From: Patiria miniata
Taxonomy: Eukaryota; Echinodermata; Asteroidea; Valvatida; Asterinidae
NCBI RefSeq assembly: GCF_015706575.1
Contig: NW_024037065.1
Coordinates: 3,162,001-3,226,000, forward strand
Reading direction: 5' to 3'
DNA length: 64,000 bases
The position numbers and the translations under genes are program-made. Position 1 is the first letter of the stretch; every line of letters starts with the position of its first letter. This document shows, piece after piece, positions 24,160 through 36,700 of this stretch. The notes beneath the pieces were generated by a model, which made no database searches, was not told the DNA's origin, and was given only the letters and a program-made list of their open reading frames with translations.

Positions 24160-27100
24160 CATATAAATGGAAAAGTTATTACCAGCTGTTAATTATTTCT
24201 TTTGTGGTCAACAGGAAGCACTATTTGCCAATTGCTCATGTTATATATATTTTTTTGCTTTGTAGATGGTCGATCATTAATTGTTTTTAAGTTTTTGCAT
24301 GGAGCTTATAATTGAGAACTGAAGAGAAGAATTTTAATGGGAAATTGACTTAGGAATTTAAGTAGAAAACCAGCCAACATGATTCAAGACTGCACATCAT
24401 GTTTGTCGCGGTTGCGGTTCAATAATATAATAGACTCTCCCCCTCCCCCCACCCGTGCAGCGACGGATATACTGTATAGGAATGCATTGTACATGTACAT
24501 TCCACACAATATATACTCTACATGTATATGACTTACACTGTCTAGTCTTGCGCAAGGTCACTTCTTGCCCTTTGACACACGTACTGAGCTCAGCACACAG
24601 CATATACTGTACATGTAAATATGACCTTGCCTCAACCAGAAAAACCGTTAGGCCACATTGCGCTAGCCTGCATGTAGTTCAGTTCTACTACTCATTCAAA
24701 ATTGTTAAAGACGGAGCAGGCACAAATGTACATCGTCTTCTCAAAAAAAACACTGATTAGCTGTATTGTATTAAAGGGAATATACATCATTTGCTTTTGC
24801 CGTAATTTTCAGAAATGGATGGAATTAGGGGGTTGGAAATATATAGCAAATATAGTTACACTGACTTTTTTGAGGTTTTGGGTTCGAAAATGCTATAAAA
24901 ACCAAGAAAAACGATCATTTTCCTGTAGTCTGGTTCCCTGACTCCATATAAGAAGAAACAGAGCAGTTTACATACATTGGGGAATTGTAAGGTCAGAGAA
25001 CCAGTCTAGCTGGCTCGTACCCGTTCATAGGTTTGTAATCGATTGCAAACAAGTGCGATGGTCAATTGGGGCCAGTATTTGAAAAAAAGCCAGTTGTTTC
25101 CAACGCTGATCGGCCGATCAGCGTTGGAAATTGATACAAAAATACCACTTTTCTTGAAAATGACAGTATACCAGGTGCCATGATTTTACAGGATGCTTTA
25201 CACTGTCATTCACTAACAGTCCAGCAAGGTATTTCAAAATGATTTGGTAGTTTTATTTTTTGATGTTTGCAAATGTTGTATTTTCCCTTTAAGTTCCAAA
25301 TCCGCGTCCAAAAGCATCACACATGTCTGTAAACATACCGCTTATTAGTCAGAGTTATTCCTGCAGCACAATGGTCTTTGCCAAATGGGAGATAGTTTGG
25401 ACAGAACCTTTCGTTTCTGGAGCCCTGATCTTTCAAACCTACAGTTTGTTGTAGGCCTTACTGGTAAGTTTGTACTGAATGTTTCAAATACCCAGCTTTT
25501 TTTATTCGTATCTTGTACAGCATAGATTCTGTCAAATTTGTACTACATTTTATGTTTGATATCATTATTTGCTTAACATGCTTAAGCTTTGTTTGTGATC
25601 ATCAGCTGGCCATGCTGGTGAGAAAAATAAGCTCATAGTCATATCCAAGTATTATACATTTTGTACATTTACTAGCACGACTAGTCCTACATAATACTCG
25701 AAGCAGTCACAATGAGGACTATATGAGTTTGGACTCCTGGTTCATTCTGTCGTATTCCCATAAAATGCAAGAAACAGCACACCTTTAATAATTTCAGGGA
25801 TCAGGAAAGTATTGCATAAAGCAAAGTGAATGAAATATTGGTGGTATTAGGACACAAATTAATTGCGGATTACAATTTCTTCGGCATTGCAGAAGTTAAT
25901 CAGGTTACTTTTAATAATGTTAAGACTGAACATATTAAAAGCAAAATCCTGACAAAGTGGTGGTTTCTGAAAGTATACAACTAGAGCTGTCTTATTCAGC
26001 CCAGACCATCTTTGTTCTTGAGTTTTTTTTGGAGGGTTTGCTTTTCTTACTTTTTAATTTGTTTGTTCTCAATGTCAGAGAGCCATGGACACAATGGAAC
26101 AGTCAATCGATACGTGAGGAGAGGTGTTTTGCAACAGAGACGGGCGCGACAGCGACGGGAAAAGGCTCAGGAGACACTGGAGAAGCACGTTTATATAGGA
26201 ACAATATGCAGTAAATTAAGTGACTCGGAGTGTAATTGTTATAACCATTTGAAGCACGCGAACTGGATATCAAAACAGTGACGTTATTTCTGCAAGGCTT
26301 CAATGTTACAGCTTTGATGATTTTCATCTTTGATTCGATAAAATTTGACCAGTACCAGGCGCGGTTCTACGGGGGGGGGGGGGGGGCTGTACCCAAATTA
26401 TGTCTAGTCCTACAAAAATAAATTCCGTAAAAAAAAATTGCATTAGCAAAAAGAAGGATTGTGATGTACATGCGAACGGTCTCCCCCTAACGAAAAATAG
26501 CCGTGACTAGGGTGCATTAGTTAATATATTGTGAATGATTTTAGGATTTTATTGGCGCTCCCCATTGAAAATATGGCATGAGCCCCCCCCCCCCCCCCCT
26601 CCCCTATTGATTTTCGGAGGCCTAAGTGTCTGGAAAAAATAACCGGTCAACATTTCAGCACGCCTTCCTGAAAAAAATCTGGATCCACCGTGCTAGCCCC
26701 CCCCCCCTAAAAAAAAAAAAAAATAGTGGCTCTAGAACAGCGCCTGACCAGTACATGAAAGTTCTGTGCTTCCAGGACCTGTTTCCCCAGGTCTGTACAT
26801 TTCTCCATTTTTGTCAACATGATAATGATCTGACACTGAGTGTTAATTGCCCTGTATTTATCAAGCCATTGAAGTTTCCTGTAAATTTTATCACCGAGAT
26901 ATAGAGACGAGTTTCATAATTTAAACAAATAGCCTAGCTTTACTGTTTTAGCGTGGATTGTGGCCTAATTATGAAACGAGAGGCATTAAACTCAAACCAA
27001 AACCTTCCCTCTTTTATCCTCAACATTCAAATTTACATGTAAGTTGGATTTTGGAAAATCATCTAGCCATCAAAAAAATCTTGTAAAAATTAAGTGTAAA

Positions 27101-27410
27101 ATAACTTCCACCACCATCTTGATAGTTTTCCCTGGTTCAAGACTTCTGCATCTATTTATTTGAAAAGCCAATTATAATATTTCATTGATTTTTTCTTTAT
27201 GATTATACATGCATTTTGTAAATAGTGTAAAATAGATACAACGTACAGTATTTGCCAAAACATTTGCTCCCCTTTGTCTCATTTGTAATACCTGTTTCCG
27301 GATAATCACTCTTTATTATCAATTACAAAATATGTATCTGGATATAATCAACAAACTACATGTATTCGCCCTTGAAGCAACCCACAGATCTCAGCCCGCC
27401 TGTTCAAGTC
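24160..27410 (+). other. Interior of the 4.36-kb element; one weak exon candidate
   Basis: The stretch 26072-26190 could be a first coding exon. It starts at an ATG (MSESHGHNGTVNRYVRRGVL) and continues with an arginine-rich basic segment to a possible donor (GCAC|GTTTAT). No downstream exon or domain could be linked. The rest is AT-rich with homopolymer G/C runs at 26370, 26585 and 26698. Confidence 0.25.
24926..25008. mobile_element. 80-bp palindromic element (AGTCTGGTTCCCTGA)
   Basis: The left arm AGTCTGGTTCCCTGACTCC is answered by GTCAGAGAACCAGTCT on the right. A relative with the same ends sits at 48117-48197, and similar words form part of the larger fold-back at 37970-38510. Confidence 0.6.
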
Positions 27411-27479
27411 CATTTCAACCCGCTAACGACAGTTTGATGCCAACTACAGAACAATTCAAAACGACTTCACAGTTCCAAA

Positions 27480-27866
27480 CCAGTTGGCAACAGCTCATGT
27501 CATTTGTGAACCAGTTGGAAACCAGTTGGAAACCATGTTCACCAGTTAAACCAGTTGGAAACCAGTTGAACCAGTTGGACCTGCATACCAGTTAAACCAG
27601 TTCATACCAGTTAACCAGTTGAAAACCAGTTACACCAGTTGCCCAGTTCATACCAGTTAAACTGATTTGGCACCAGTTGAAACCAGTTAGAAACCAGTTC
27701 AACCAGTGGCCCAGTTAGAAACCAGTTACACCAGTTGCCCAGTTCATACCAGTTAGAAACCAGTTAAACCAGTTGCCAGTTCATACCAGTTAAAACCAGT
27801 TACCAATTCCCAGTTCAACTTGGACCAGTTGAAACCAGTTCAACTGGTTTCAACTGGAATTTTCAC
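27480..27866. repeat. Right ACCAGTT array of the 4.36-kb element
   Basis: Dense AACCAGTTGGAAACCAGTTG-type copies, some with a longer CCAGTTCATACCAGTTA period, end in CAACTGGTTTCAACTGG adjoining the right terminus. Its orientation is inverted relative to the left terminus. Confidence 0.9.
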
Positions 27867-27899
27867 CTGGGTGGACAGGATTTGACCTCGGCAATACGA

Positions 27900-29480
27900 T
27901 GTATGTGCGTGTGTACAAGGTCTTTGCTTGGACAAAGAGTGATCTAAATAAATTACTGGCAAAGAGTCGAAAACGCACTTGGAAAATCAACAAATACTTT
28001 TAAAATTTTTGATGACGTCATCGTGACGTCACTTCGAACTTTGCATACTAGTATGATTAACTACCTACCCACCAAGTTTCATGACAATTGTACCTTTCCT
28101 TATATGAATTTTGAAAAATCGCATTTTGATGACGTCATGATGACGTCACACATTTTTCAAGTTTTGTGCGAATAGCTATTACATAACAGACCAAATGCAA
28201 AAAAGAATTTTGCATTTTGCATGTTGCGTTTGGGAGATATGGCTAAAAGGTCCAAACAAATAAATATTCATATAAAATCTCAGGATGACGTCATCATGAC
28301 GTCACCTCATTTTTAATAAATAACACATCCTGGTATAGCCACATACCAAGTTTCAACCCAATTGGACTTACATTTCTGTAGATATGACTTCACAATATGT
28401 ACGTAAATTTTCGAAAATCAATAAAAAAAATTAGGTGATGACGTCATCGTGACGTCATAGTCTTGGCAGAATTTTTGTATGAGGGTCTTCCTTGGCTGTA
28501 ATTTTGATGACGATTCCAGATGGCCAAGTTATAAAAATGGTGGCTTGAAAACGTGTACTAAGTCAATGAGTTAAAAATCCAACAGCAAAAAAACTGCACC
28601 TTAAAATACGTGATTTGCCTTTAAACTGAAACATTTTTATAAAATATTACTTGATATTCTGACTCTTGGATATATTTTCAAATAAATGACAGGCGTAAAA
28701 AAATACGATTTTTTTTCCTTCTCATAGTTATTCTCGGCCGAAGTTCAGAACTACTTAGTAAGATATATCAGTGTTGTATAGGAAAAGACTTGTGGAGAAA
28801 GCTGTGTACAAAGTCTATGAGAAAAATTAATTATTCTTGAATCCATAATATATCACTTGATGATGACGTCATCATGATATCATAGTCTTGGCATAATTTT
28901 TGTATGAGGGTCTTTCTTGGCTGTAACTTTGATGACGATGCCAGATCGCCAAGTTATGAAAATGGTGGCTTGAAAACGTGTACAAAGTCAATAGGTTAAA
29001 AATCCCACAGCAGAAAAACTGCACCTTTAAATGCGTGATTTTCCTTTAAACTGAAACATTTTTATAAAATATTACTTGCTATTCGAACTCTTTGGAATAT
29101 TTTCAATCAAATGACTGGCGTAAAAAATACGATTTCTTTTTCCTTCTCATAGTAATTCTCAGCCGAAGTTCAGAACTACTCAGTAAGATATATCAGTGTT
29201 GTATACGGAAAGACTTGTAGAAAAAGCTGTGTACAAAGTATATGAGAAAAATTAATTATTCATAAATCCATAATAAATCATTTGATGACGTAACCATCAC
29301 GTCACTCTTCGGGACACATCTTGGCTATAGGGACTATGCTTATGCCAACTTTCAATGATGTCTGACAAAGATTAATGCCAAAAGTGCTATAATACGTCCC
29401 TGTCTATGCGCATGCATGAACATAAAATCTGTCAAAGTTAGCCGAAAATCGGCTAAAACGGTCACTGTGGACAGGATTTG
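27900..29480. repeat. CRE-like repeat family with a 425-bp tandem duplication
   Basis: TGACGTCATCATGACGTCA-type words recur at 28015, 28130, 28285, 28440, 28865 and 29285. The segment from about 28435 (TAGTCTTGGCAGAATTTTTG) is repeated from about 28885 with modest divergence, about 425 bp apart. There is no coding sequence. It is related to 20400-21370, 23090-23512 and 37190-37860. Confidence 0.7.
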
Positions 29481-29835
29481 TCCTCAGCAACACGTGCGCT
29501 GCAGGCTGACTGACGAACGATGTATGTGCCTATGTAAAACGTACGTGCATGTACATGTACATGTACATTGTGGACGTCCTGTCCTGTGCATGTTTTGAAG
29601 CAGAGGTATTGTCAACGTGAAGTTTTAAGCGTGCGCAGGGTATGTTCGAGTTTGCTTATCGCCTCGAAACTTTGAAATGTTTTAGACCTACCCTTCAATC
29701 GACAATTAAAGTAAAAACAAATATAAAAACTGCCATGGTTGATTTTTGAGGAATTTTCAAATGAAAAAGAGTCTTTTTATTATAACTTCCGGTCTGATGA
29801 CGTCATTCGCCTAAAACTTCGCACACGTCTAGCTC

Positions 29836-30790
29836 CTAGCTCTTGCAAGCATTATTAAGGAGGTGATCCAGGGGAACTGAAGGCAGTCTCCCGACCATAA
29901 GAGTGTACGGGGCATAGCCGGTGATGCTATGAGGAGTTGCGTTATAGATGAAAACTAGATGTGGCAGGAGTTGGGGCCAGCCGCGTAGTACGGGTCTTAC
30001 GGATGTTGTAGAGTTTGCACAGCTCATGAACCAGGCGACTCTCAAAATTTCGTCCCTGATCTGTGTGGATCTGGGTTTGTACTCCGTAGCAAGCAAACCA
30101 CCTGTCTCTGAGAGCAGCCGCTACTGTTGTAGCAGTCTGGTCCTTGCATGGTATTGCCACTGAGAATTTTGTGAACGAATCGGTAATCACGAGGACATCC
30201 TTATAATTACCACGACCCTTATCAAGTTTCAAGAAGTCCAGCGCGACTTGTTCACGGGGCTTGAAGGCCAAAAGGTGCCGCATAGGTGAGCGGACTGTAG
30301 GAATTGGGGCTTTCGCAGTGGTGCAGCGAAAACAATTCTGCACATGCTCACGAACTTTACCACCCATTTCCGGCCAGAAACAGCGACGCTTTATAAATGC
30401 AAGAGTCCGACCACAGCCCTGGTGTCCCCACTGATCGTGACCAGCTTCAATCACAGCACTAAGCATCCGGCTTGGCACCAAAAGTTGGAATACCTGCCCA
30501 AGGCCCGGTTCATCTACTACCCGGTAAAGTGTCCCATTTCGTTCTGTAAGGCGAGACCATTCCCTCAGCCAGCCTTTCATCTCGACATGCGAGTCCTGGA
30601 AACATGACTCATCCTATCCAGGCTCCAAACGGCGCTCCCACCTGTTCCAGACTTCTTTCAGGTTTAGGTCCTCCTTCTGCATAGTCGAAAGCTCCGCATG
30701 TGAGTATGATGGAAGCACTGAGGAGGTCACTTGTTCTGAAGCGCCAACTTCAAGAATTCCACAACGAAGGGCTTGTAGTGACTGCCCCTT
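29836..30790 (-). pseudogene. Gypsy/Ty3-type retrotransposon pol remnant: integrase
   Basis: Reading the minus strand from 30790 down, a linker region leads into an integrase N-terminal zinc-binding HHCC module (GHDQWGHQGCGRT, FWPEMGGKV, CFRCTTAK). The core follows with the first acid (ALDFLKLD) and second acid (HTDQGRNFES). After NIRKTRT the sequence jumps directly to a C-terminal core segment (LPHLVFIYNATPHSITGYAP), so the stretch that should hold the third catalytic glutamate is deleted and the frame shifts. An in-frame TAG also lies upstream near 30607. It is a dead fossil of a chromovirus or other Gypsy-type element. Confidence 0.85.
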
Positions 30791-31289
30791 TAACCATTAC
30801 GCGGCTAAATGTAAATAACAACATTGGCGTCACATGTTAAGAACTCGCCAATCAACGCCAGCGAACATCTTTGACTGGTACCCTGTATTGTACATACATG
30901 TATATATTCGCTGGTGCGTCCACATGTGCTCTGTGTTGTTTTTTTCCATGTGTTCTGACGTTGGTGAAAAGTTAGGAGTTATTGCGTTATGACATTTTTG
31001 AGCACCAATCTTCAGCATCATTTTATCAGCGTTTATCATCGTCTTCGTGTGTTTTTCGTCAAGTCAGTAATCGTCTGTTTGTGTCCTGAACAATCCTCGT
31101 GGATAAAAACTCTATACGAACTGTGGTTCGTACATCCGCGCCAGGAGAAATATCGCGATCGACAGAGTCAGTATTCGTCCCGCGGCGAGAAGACCGAGCG
31201 AGTGGACTCCTGCCCAATTCACTGACAAACATCTTGGTGAGTTGACAACAGCTTACGTACTGAGTATAACTAAAAATACCCTACAGGCT
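30791..31289. mobile_element. Insertion separating two pieces of the Gypsy pol remnant
   Basis: About 500 bp lie between the integrase piece (ending near 30790) and the RNase H-end piece (starting near 31290), both on the minus strand and in collinear order. The family is not recognised and the boundaries are approximate. Confidence 0.4.
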
Positions 31290-31435
31290 ACTGAGCCATG
31301 GTTGTCTTCAGCAGTTTGAACTTCTGCTGGTAGCAGGGTGCAACAGGTAAGGGCTTGGACTACATCGGCAGTCGTGACTTCCTCTGGGGGGTTGCGACTA
31401 AGCGCATCAGCACACTTGTTTGTGCGGCCACTTCT
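31290..31435 (-). pseudogene. Gypsy pol remnant: end of RNase H region
   Basis: The minus strand reads NKCADALSRNPPEEV, the signature (xADALSRxP) at the end of the RNase H domain in Gypsy-type polyproteins, then continues toward the integrase. It stops abruptly near 31435, where another repeat (CACTGTAAAAAATTGCG) begins. Collinear with 29836-30790. Confidence 0.75.
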
Positions 31436-32640
31436 ACACTGTAAAAAATTGCGTCACTGCACAGTTGTTTTTCTGTTAAAAATGTCAAAAAAAGACAGTA
31501 GATATTACTGTTTTGGGATTTTTTTTGTAAATAAACAAGTCTGTTCCACTCATCGTACATTTGTTCAGCAATTCTCTGTTTGGTTACAGAAGGTTCGCCG
31601 TTAAATTAAAGTTTTGTCATGGAACAAACAATGACGTTCTCGTACAAGCCTTCTCTGTTAAGACACACTAACATCATTGTTTCCTGACAGAGAATCCTCT
31701 TTTGTTGTGCAAGAATCCATTCAGGCTGGCTAGCCAATGAGAACTGAGGACGTTAATAAATGGAAAAAATGAAATTGATATTGCTGCACGTAAAATTAAG
31801 ATTTTCCATTAATATGAAAAAACTTTAGATATTTTTATGATAAAATTACGCCCTCAACTGACAAACAATATTGCAATAACAAAGTGTCTGTAATAACTTA
31901 AAAAGAATCGTCTGCTTTTTGACTGGTACGCGGCAGTCACATGACTGTTCCGCGTTTACACGAGTACCAGTATACGGCCGCCTGGCACAGTACAGTCCGG
32001 CCGCGCGTGTATATTGGGCGCAAAAAGTAATGAATAATCTGTCATGTAAAGTCTGTGTCTGAGGCTGCACGTCGTCAAAAGTAAGGTTTTTTTTTTAGTT
32101 TTTGGTAGTAGATATGCCTAGACATGATTAGGCCTAGGCCTAGTAAGTATCGTCAGTCATATCAGTCCACCTCAAACGACATGATGAACGACGAAGATCT
32201 ATTCCGACGCACTTGCATTCAAATTGCGTTGCAGGCGTTACCTGCGCCGATTTTGGTGACTCGAGGATACTAAGCTTGTGATTAGGGCTAGGCCTAGCCC
32301 AGGCTGGATGAAGTCTTCATTGCATTTGCATTACGACTGACGTCCAGGATGAGAATTCTCTACGTAGGCCTACTAATAGTATACCACCCAAAATTTTGAC
32401 CAAATTTTGTTACGTTTTACTTTTAGTACCTCATTACAATCTGTTGGGCCGGGGGGGGGGGTTCAGGAATTCCATATTTGATGCTAGTCCGAGTAACTTT
32501 GACCCAACTTATCGTATTTGGACATGGTCTGGCGATAGTAAGGTCCAAGCTAATACCACGAGCTGGACAACACCGTTTTCACCCTCAAAACGGCCTCCAA
32601 ATTACTAGATATGCCACCTGAAGTACAAGTAGACATCGAT
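31436..32640. other. Non-coding interval with repeat fragments
   Basis: No exon was recognised. AT-rich sequence is followed at about 32095-32380 by TAGGCCTA-rich DNA and a G-run at 32449. The 32480-32640 stretch resembles the arm of the fold-back family at 35690-36700. Confidence 0.4.
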
Positions 32641-33200
32641 GATTAAGATAGTTGTACTGAAGTTTACTTACGATCCGGAAGAAAAGTGAAATTTCCCGTT
32701 CAATTCTGAGAGCTTCCCTGGCGATCTTGAACACGTTAAATTTCCGACTCGTGTTAATGTTTGAACGACGCGATTTCTTCTTCATGTCCAGCGTACATTC
32801 GATGGTCCCCGTATCCCGAGTGCGATTCCTTTACAGAGCGCGCGCGATGCATCGATTATGATAATGAGTAGACTGGATCACGTTTGTAAACACATGTGCA
32901 TTTCGAACGATAATAGGGAGTCGGGAACTAGCGCAGCTTTTATATGGCGGAAACTAGTTCAAGCTGGTTCCCGATTCCCTTTTACAGTTCGAAATGCACT
33001 TGTGTTTACAAACGTGACTCATTATCATAATCGATGCATCGCACGCGCTCGGTAACGGAATCGCACTCGGGATACGGGGACCATCGAATGTACGCTGGGC
33101 ATGAAGAAGAAATCGCGTCGTTCAAACATTAACACGCGTCGGAAATTTAACGTGTTCAAGATCGTGAGGGGAGCTCTCAGAATTTAACGGGAAATTAGAG
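32640..33200. mobile_element. Fold-back element, about 510 bp, arms of about 240 bp
   Basis: The sequence from AAATTTCCCGTTCAATTCTG (32688) to about 32935 is repeated as its reverse complement from about 32960 to 33196, with only scattered mismatches. The centre is GCGCAGCTTTTATATGGCGG. The outer flank (GGAAGAAAAGTGAAATTTC) resembles the 35980-36020 region of the next fold-back, so the two are related. No coding potential. Confidence 0.85.
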
Positions 33201-34350
33201 GGGGCAGGGACATCATTTTGACCCCCTCCCAACTAATTAAATTTACACCACTATGACTTTGCGCCTCTTTTTTTTTCATTTTCATTTTCAGATGTCTATT
33301 TTTTGTGAAATTTCCAGTTAAAATTTTGACACGCAAACATGTGCAAATGAATCTGGAAATTTCACAAAAAATAGACATCTGAAAAAGGCAGCACTTTCTG
33401 ATTAGCCTATTAAGAGGGTGAGTATGCTTCTAAAGCAAAAAAAAACTACAAACTAAGCCTAAATGTGAAAACCAAAATTCGATAAAGTTCGACCCGTTTT
33501 TGTACATGTGGACGTGTGGCCTATGTTTACGGAGGTAGTACAGTAAATTGGCCACATTTATGGGGCTAATCAACACACAGCACATGGGCATAGCACATGT
33601 TGCAATACCAAAACTTATCGATCCCGAACCTGCTTCGGTAATGTCACGTGACTTTGTAAGACGTTCATGTTGGCGGAAATTCAGCACCCTGTGCGTAAGT
33701 TCAGCAATGCATGCATTTCACATGCTTCTGCCATGGGTGGCACCATGTTTCAGCGCGTGGGGGAAAAGTTGCGTTACACACACATTTTCGTAGCTTTATA
33801 TTGTTACACCCTTTAAAGTTGTATTTTTGCCCTTGTATATTAGTTATGTCCCCAACAAAATTCAATATGGTTATCAAGCTAATACTGATTTTGTGAGTTG
33901 ATTATCACGTGCTGAAATTAGGGTCACTTTCTGATCCCTGCTCGTAAGTTCGGCATCCCCCACAAGACTACACAGGTGCACTTTGTAAAGACGATCTTCC
34001 ACTCTCAGCGGCACAAACCATCACGAACGCCGTCACAAAAAACTTCCATTTTAACCACTTTGACATGAAAAAATGGCTGCAATCATCATTTTCATCTTTA
34101 ACGCCATCTTGTTTAATACAAGGACTCATCAAAACTTGAAAAAATAGTTCGCCTTTTACGGAGAGATTTTTAATCCCAGTTTTCTGGCATGAATGCATCT
34201 CAAGTTTCCATTATTTTTTGTTGAAAACCCAAGGGAGGGAGTTTGTCTTGTCACCAAAAAGCAAAATGGGCGGTCACGTGACCACATTGGCAGGCCAGTT
34301 CACTATTTATATACAGGTGCTGAATTTCGGGACGTGCTGAAATTCAGAAA
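33200..34350. other. Non-coding interval
   Basis: No gene was seen. It has a small inverted repeat (AAATTTCCAGTTAAAATTTT region; ATTTCACAAAAAATAGACAT on both strands at 33292-33385) and a repeat end shared with position 245. Confidence 0.45.
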
Positions 34351-34354
34351 TTCA

Positions 34355-34730
34355 GGCCAAAAAAAAAAAGTCTCCGGTTTCTGGTATGCGCGCGTGTCGC
34401 CGTAACCATGCGCTTCGGCAAAATGAAAAAGTTTTTTTTTTCAATAAAAGATGATGTCTCAAAACCGCCAAACTCACTTGTTTGACTGGAATCCTGCTGC
34501 TGCACAATTTCAACGTGATTTTAGATGGGGTTATGATCGAGAATAAGCTTTATGTGGCCACTCTGGTCTCCCATAATATTGGCACTAAGTTTAGTCGGGC
34601 ACCATTTGCAGTCATCAGCCTACATTTGAAGCAAAAACAACAGGTAAAAAAAAAAAAAAGCCGCGTCGCCGCACCACTTTTGGGCAAGCTCCATACCAGA
34701 AACCGGAGCCTTTTTTTTTTTGGTCTAAGC
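34355..34730. mobile_element. MITE-like element with A-run/CCGGTTTCTGG inverted ends
   Basis: The left end (A-run, then TCTCCGGTTTCTGGTATG) is matched by CATACCAGAAACCGGAG followed by a T-run at 34692-34720. The interior is non-coding. Confidence 0.55.
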
Positions 34731-34860
34731 CATGTAAGCCCTGCTGGTCTTTTTAAACTCAAATTGAAATATCCTCGAGTCACCATAATTGAAGCAGATA
34801 ACGCTTGCAACGCGCGTGTGTTGTCCAACGCAAATTGAATGCGAGTGCGTCAAAACATAT

Positions 34861-35502
34861 TGTAGCGGACTTTACCAGGCGGCGTCTGCCACTGACTAAA
34901 TAATGGGCTTCGGCCTCCACGACGAGCGGTAACCGCAGAGGCCTGAGGGGCGGACTCGTTTGGGGGAAGTCTACCTCCAGGCGCCTAGGTCTCCACACCA
35001 CGCACACACGCTCACCACACAAGGGTAGACACGACAACGATTATGCACCACACCAGGCTTATATACTTGAACTGGTTGATTTATTCAAAGTAATACACAG
35101 GTTCCTATATAGGCGCTAATTACAGGGTTGATTCGTACACCAATGATGATTATCTCTTGGGGACTTTATAATTAAGAATCACAAACAATCACCAATCGGA
35201 TAATTACAATAGACATCGGGACCGATAAGCCTAAGATGCAGCTACTCACCCCGCAACTAGGGTTCACGGGGTACAGCCTAATCCCACCAATCCAACAGCC
35301 AGCGAGCAACGGCAGAGCGTACTTGCTTTCGTCCGCACGGAGCAGGAGCAAGCAGCGGAAAGACGCCCGCGACGCACGTGCAGCGCGCTTATATACACTG
35401 CACGCAGAGCACCAGCGACGCGCACTGCCGCACGGAACGCAGCCTGCGCACCAGCGCTCAGCAGCTACGGAAGCCCAGTGCGCGAAGCAATATTTCGTTA
35501 CA
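34861..35502. mobile_element. Solo LTR, 642 bp, ATAT target duplication
   Basis: It begins TGTAGCGGAC and ends TTTCGTTACA, so it has TG...CA ends. The 4-bp duplication ATAT flanks it (34857-34860 and 35503-35506). No internal retrotransposon sequence adjoins it, so it is a solo LTR left by recombination. The TGTAGCGG start is typical of Gypsy-class LTRs in my recollection. Confidence 0.7.
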
Positions 35503-35689
35503 ATATCCTCCTCGTTTTTATAGGTGGAATGACGATATCAGAATTTTTTAATCATTAGGGCCTTATTCAATCATGTTATCTAGCCTACTGACTTGCCAAA
35601 ATTATACTAGGCCAATCAGGCCTATGGGCCTAGGCCATGTAGGCTAGTTTCATGATGGGCTATACTTTATCATGTAACATGTGTAAGGC

Positions 35690-36700
35690 TAGGCCTAGTC
35701 CAAGTAACTAGGACTCTACGGATCACTTTTTTAACATTTGGTCATGGTCGGGCGATAGGCCTAATACTAGTCTGTGATTGATGGCCCTATGGCAATGTAT
35801 GGCGGCTACTAGGCCTACTAATTTTTTTTTATACCATTTTCACTCGTAGTGAGTCGTAGGCCTACCCCAATCAAAACCTTCAGATTTTAGGCCCTACCCC
35901 AAAAACGGTCTTGAACTGCCTTATGCGCCCCTGCAGGCTTCAGTGGGAATTGGAAATACAAATGGTGGTGGTTTATAGGTTCACATACCTTGGGGAAGAA
36001 AAGAGAAATTTCACCTTCAATTCGAAAACCGACCCTCGCAGAGCTGTCATGCAATGTTGTTGTTGTGTACGATTCATTCAAATTGTGAGGTCAAACTGAT
36101 GACTTACGACGCGCACGCCCGCATTCACAGTCGGGCATATCGTGTGTGCATGCGTACTCCGGCGACTGTTTCCTGAATGGCACAGCCTGCACATGTATGT
36201 GATATGTGCAGCCTGCGTGCCGTTCAGGAAATAGTCGCCGGTGTGCGCGTGCGTGCACACATGATATGCTTGACTGTGAATGCGGGCGTGCGCTTGGACC
36301 GGCGTGTGGTACGTCATCAGTTTGACCTCAAAATTTGAATGAATCTTACACAACAACAACATTCAAGATGGCTTTTAATGGCACGACAGCTCGGCAAGGG
36401 TCGGTTTCTGAATCGAAAGTGAAATTTCTCTTTTCTTCTCTAAGGCATGTGAACCTAAACCACCACCATTTGTATTTTCACTTCCCACTGAAGCCTACAT
36501 GGGCACATAAAGCAGTTTGAAGACTGTTTTTGTGGTGAAATCTGACAATTTTGATTGGGGTTACGAGTGAAAATGGTAAAAAAAAATTAGTGGTAACCGC
36601 AATAGGGCCATCAATCTCGGACTCTTCTATCGCCCGACTATGTCCAAATGTTAAAAAAAGCGATCCGTAGAGTCCTAGTTACTCGGACTAGGCTAGGCCA
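35690..36700. mobile_element. Fold-back element, about 1 kb, arms of about 490 bp
   Basis: The left arm (from GGCCTAGTCCAAGTAACTAG) and the right arm (ending CTAGTTACTCGGACTAGGCT) are imperfect reverse complements over nearly their whole length. They meet around GAATGGCACAGCCTGCACAT at about 36175-36215. The left arm has a short extra segment absent from the right. It is non-coding, and its arms are related to the 32640-33200 element. Confidence 0.85.

Larger units (their letters stand above)
23515..27871. mobile_element. 4.36-kb DNA transposon, CCCAGGTGAAAATTCC ends, TG target duplication
   Basis: The left end starts CCCAGGTGAAAATTCCAGTT and the right end is its complement for at least 30 bases. 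TG flanks both sides (23513-23514 and 27872-27873). The flanking sequence (AAAACGGTCAC on the left, GGACAGGATTTG on the right) occurs uninterrupted at 29455-29480, giving a related empty site. Inverted subterminal arrays of CAACTGGTTT fill about 23525-24150 and 27480-27866. The interior has no recognised transposase, so it is probably non-autonomous. Confidence 0.85.

Noticed and set aside
32090..32380. CpG-rich promoter or first exon near a TAGGCCTA cluster
   Set aside because: No donor site or coding sequence could be tied to it.
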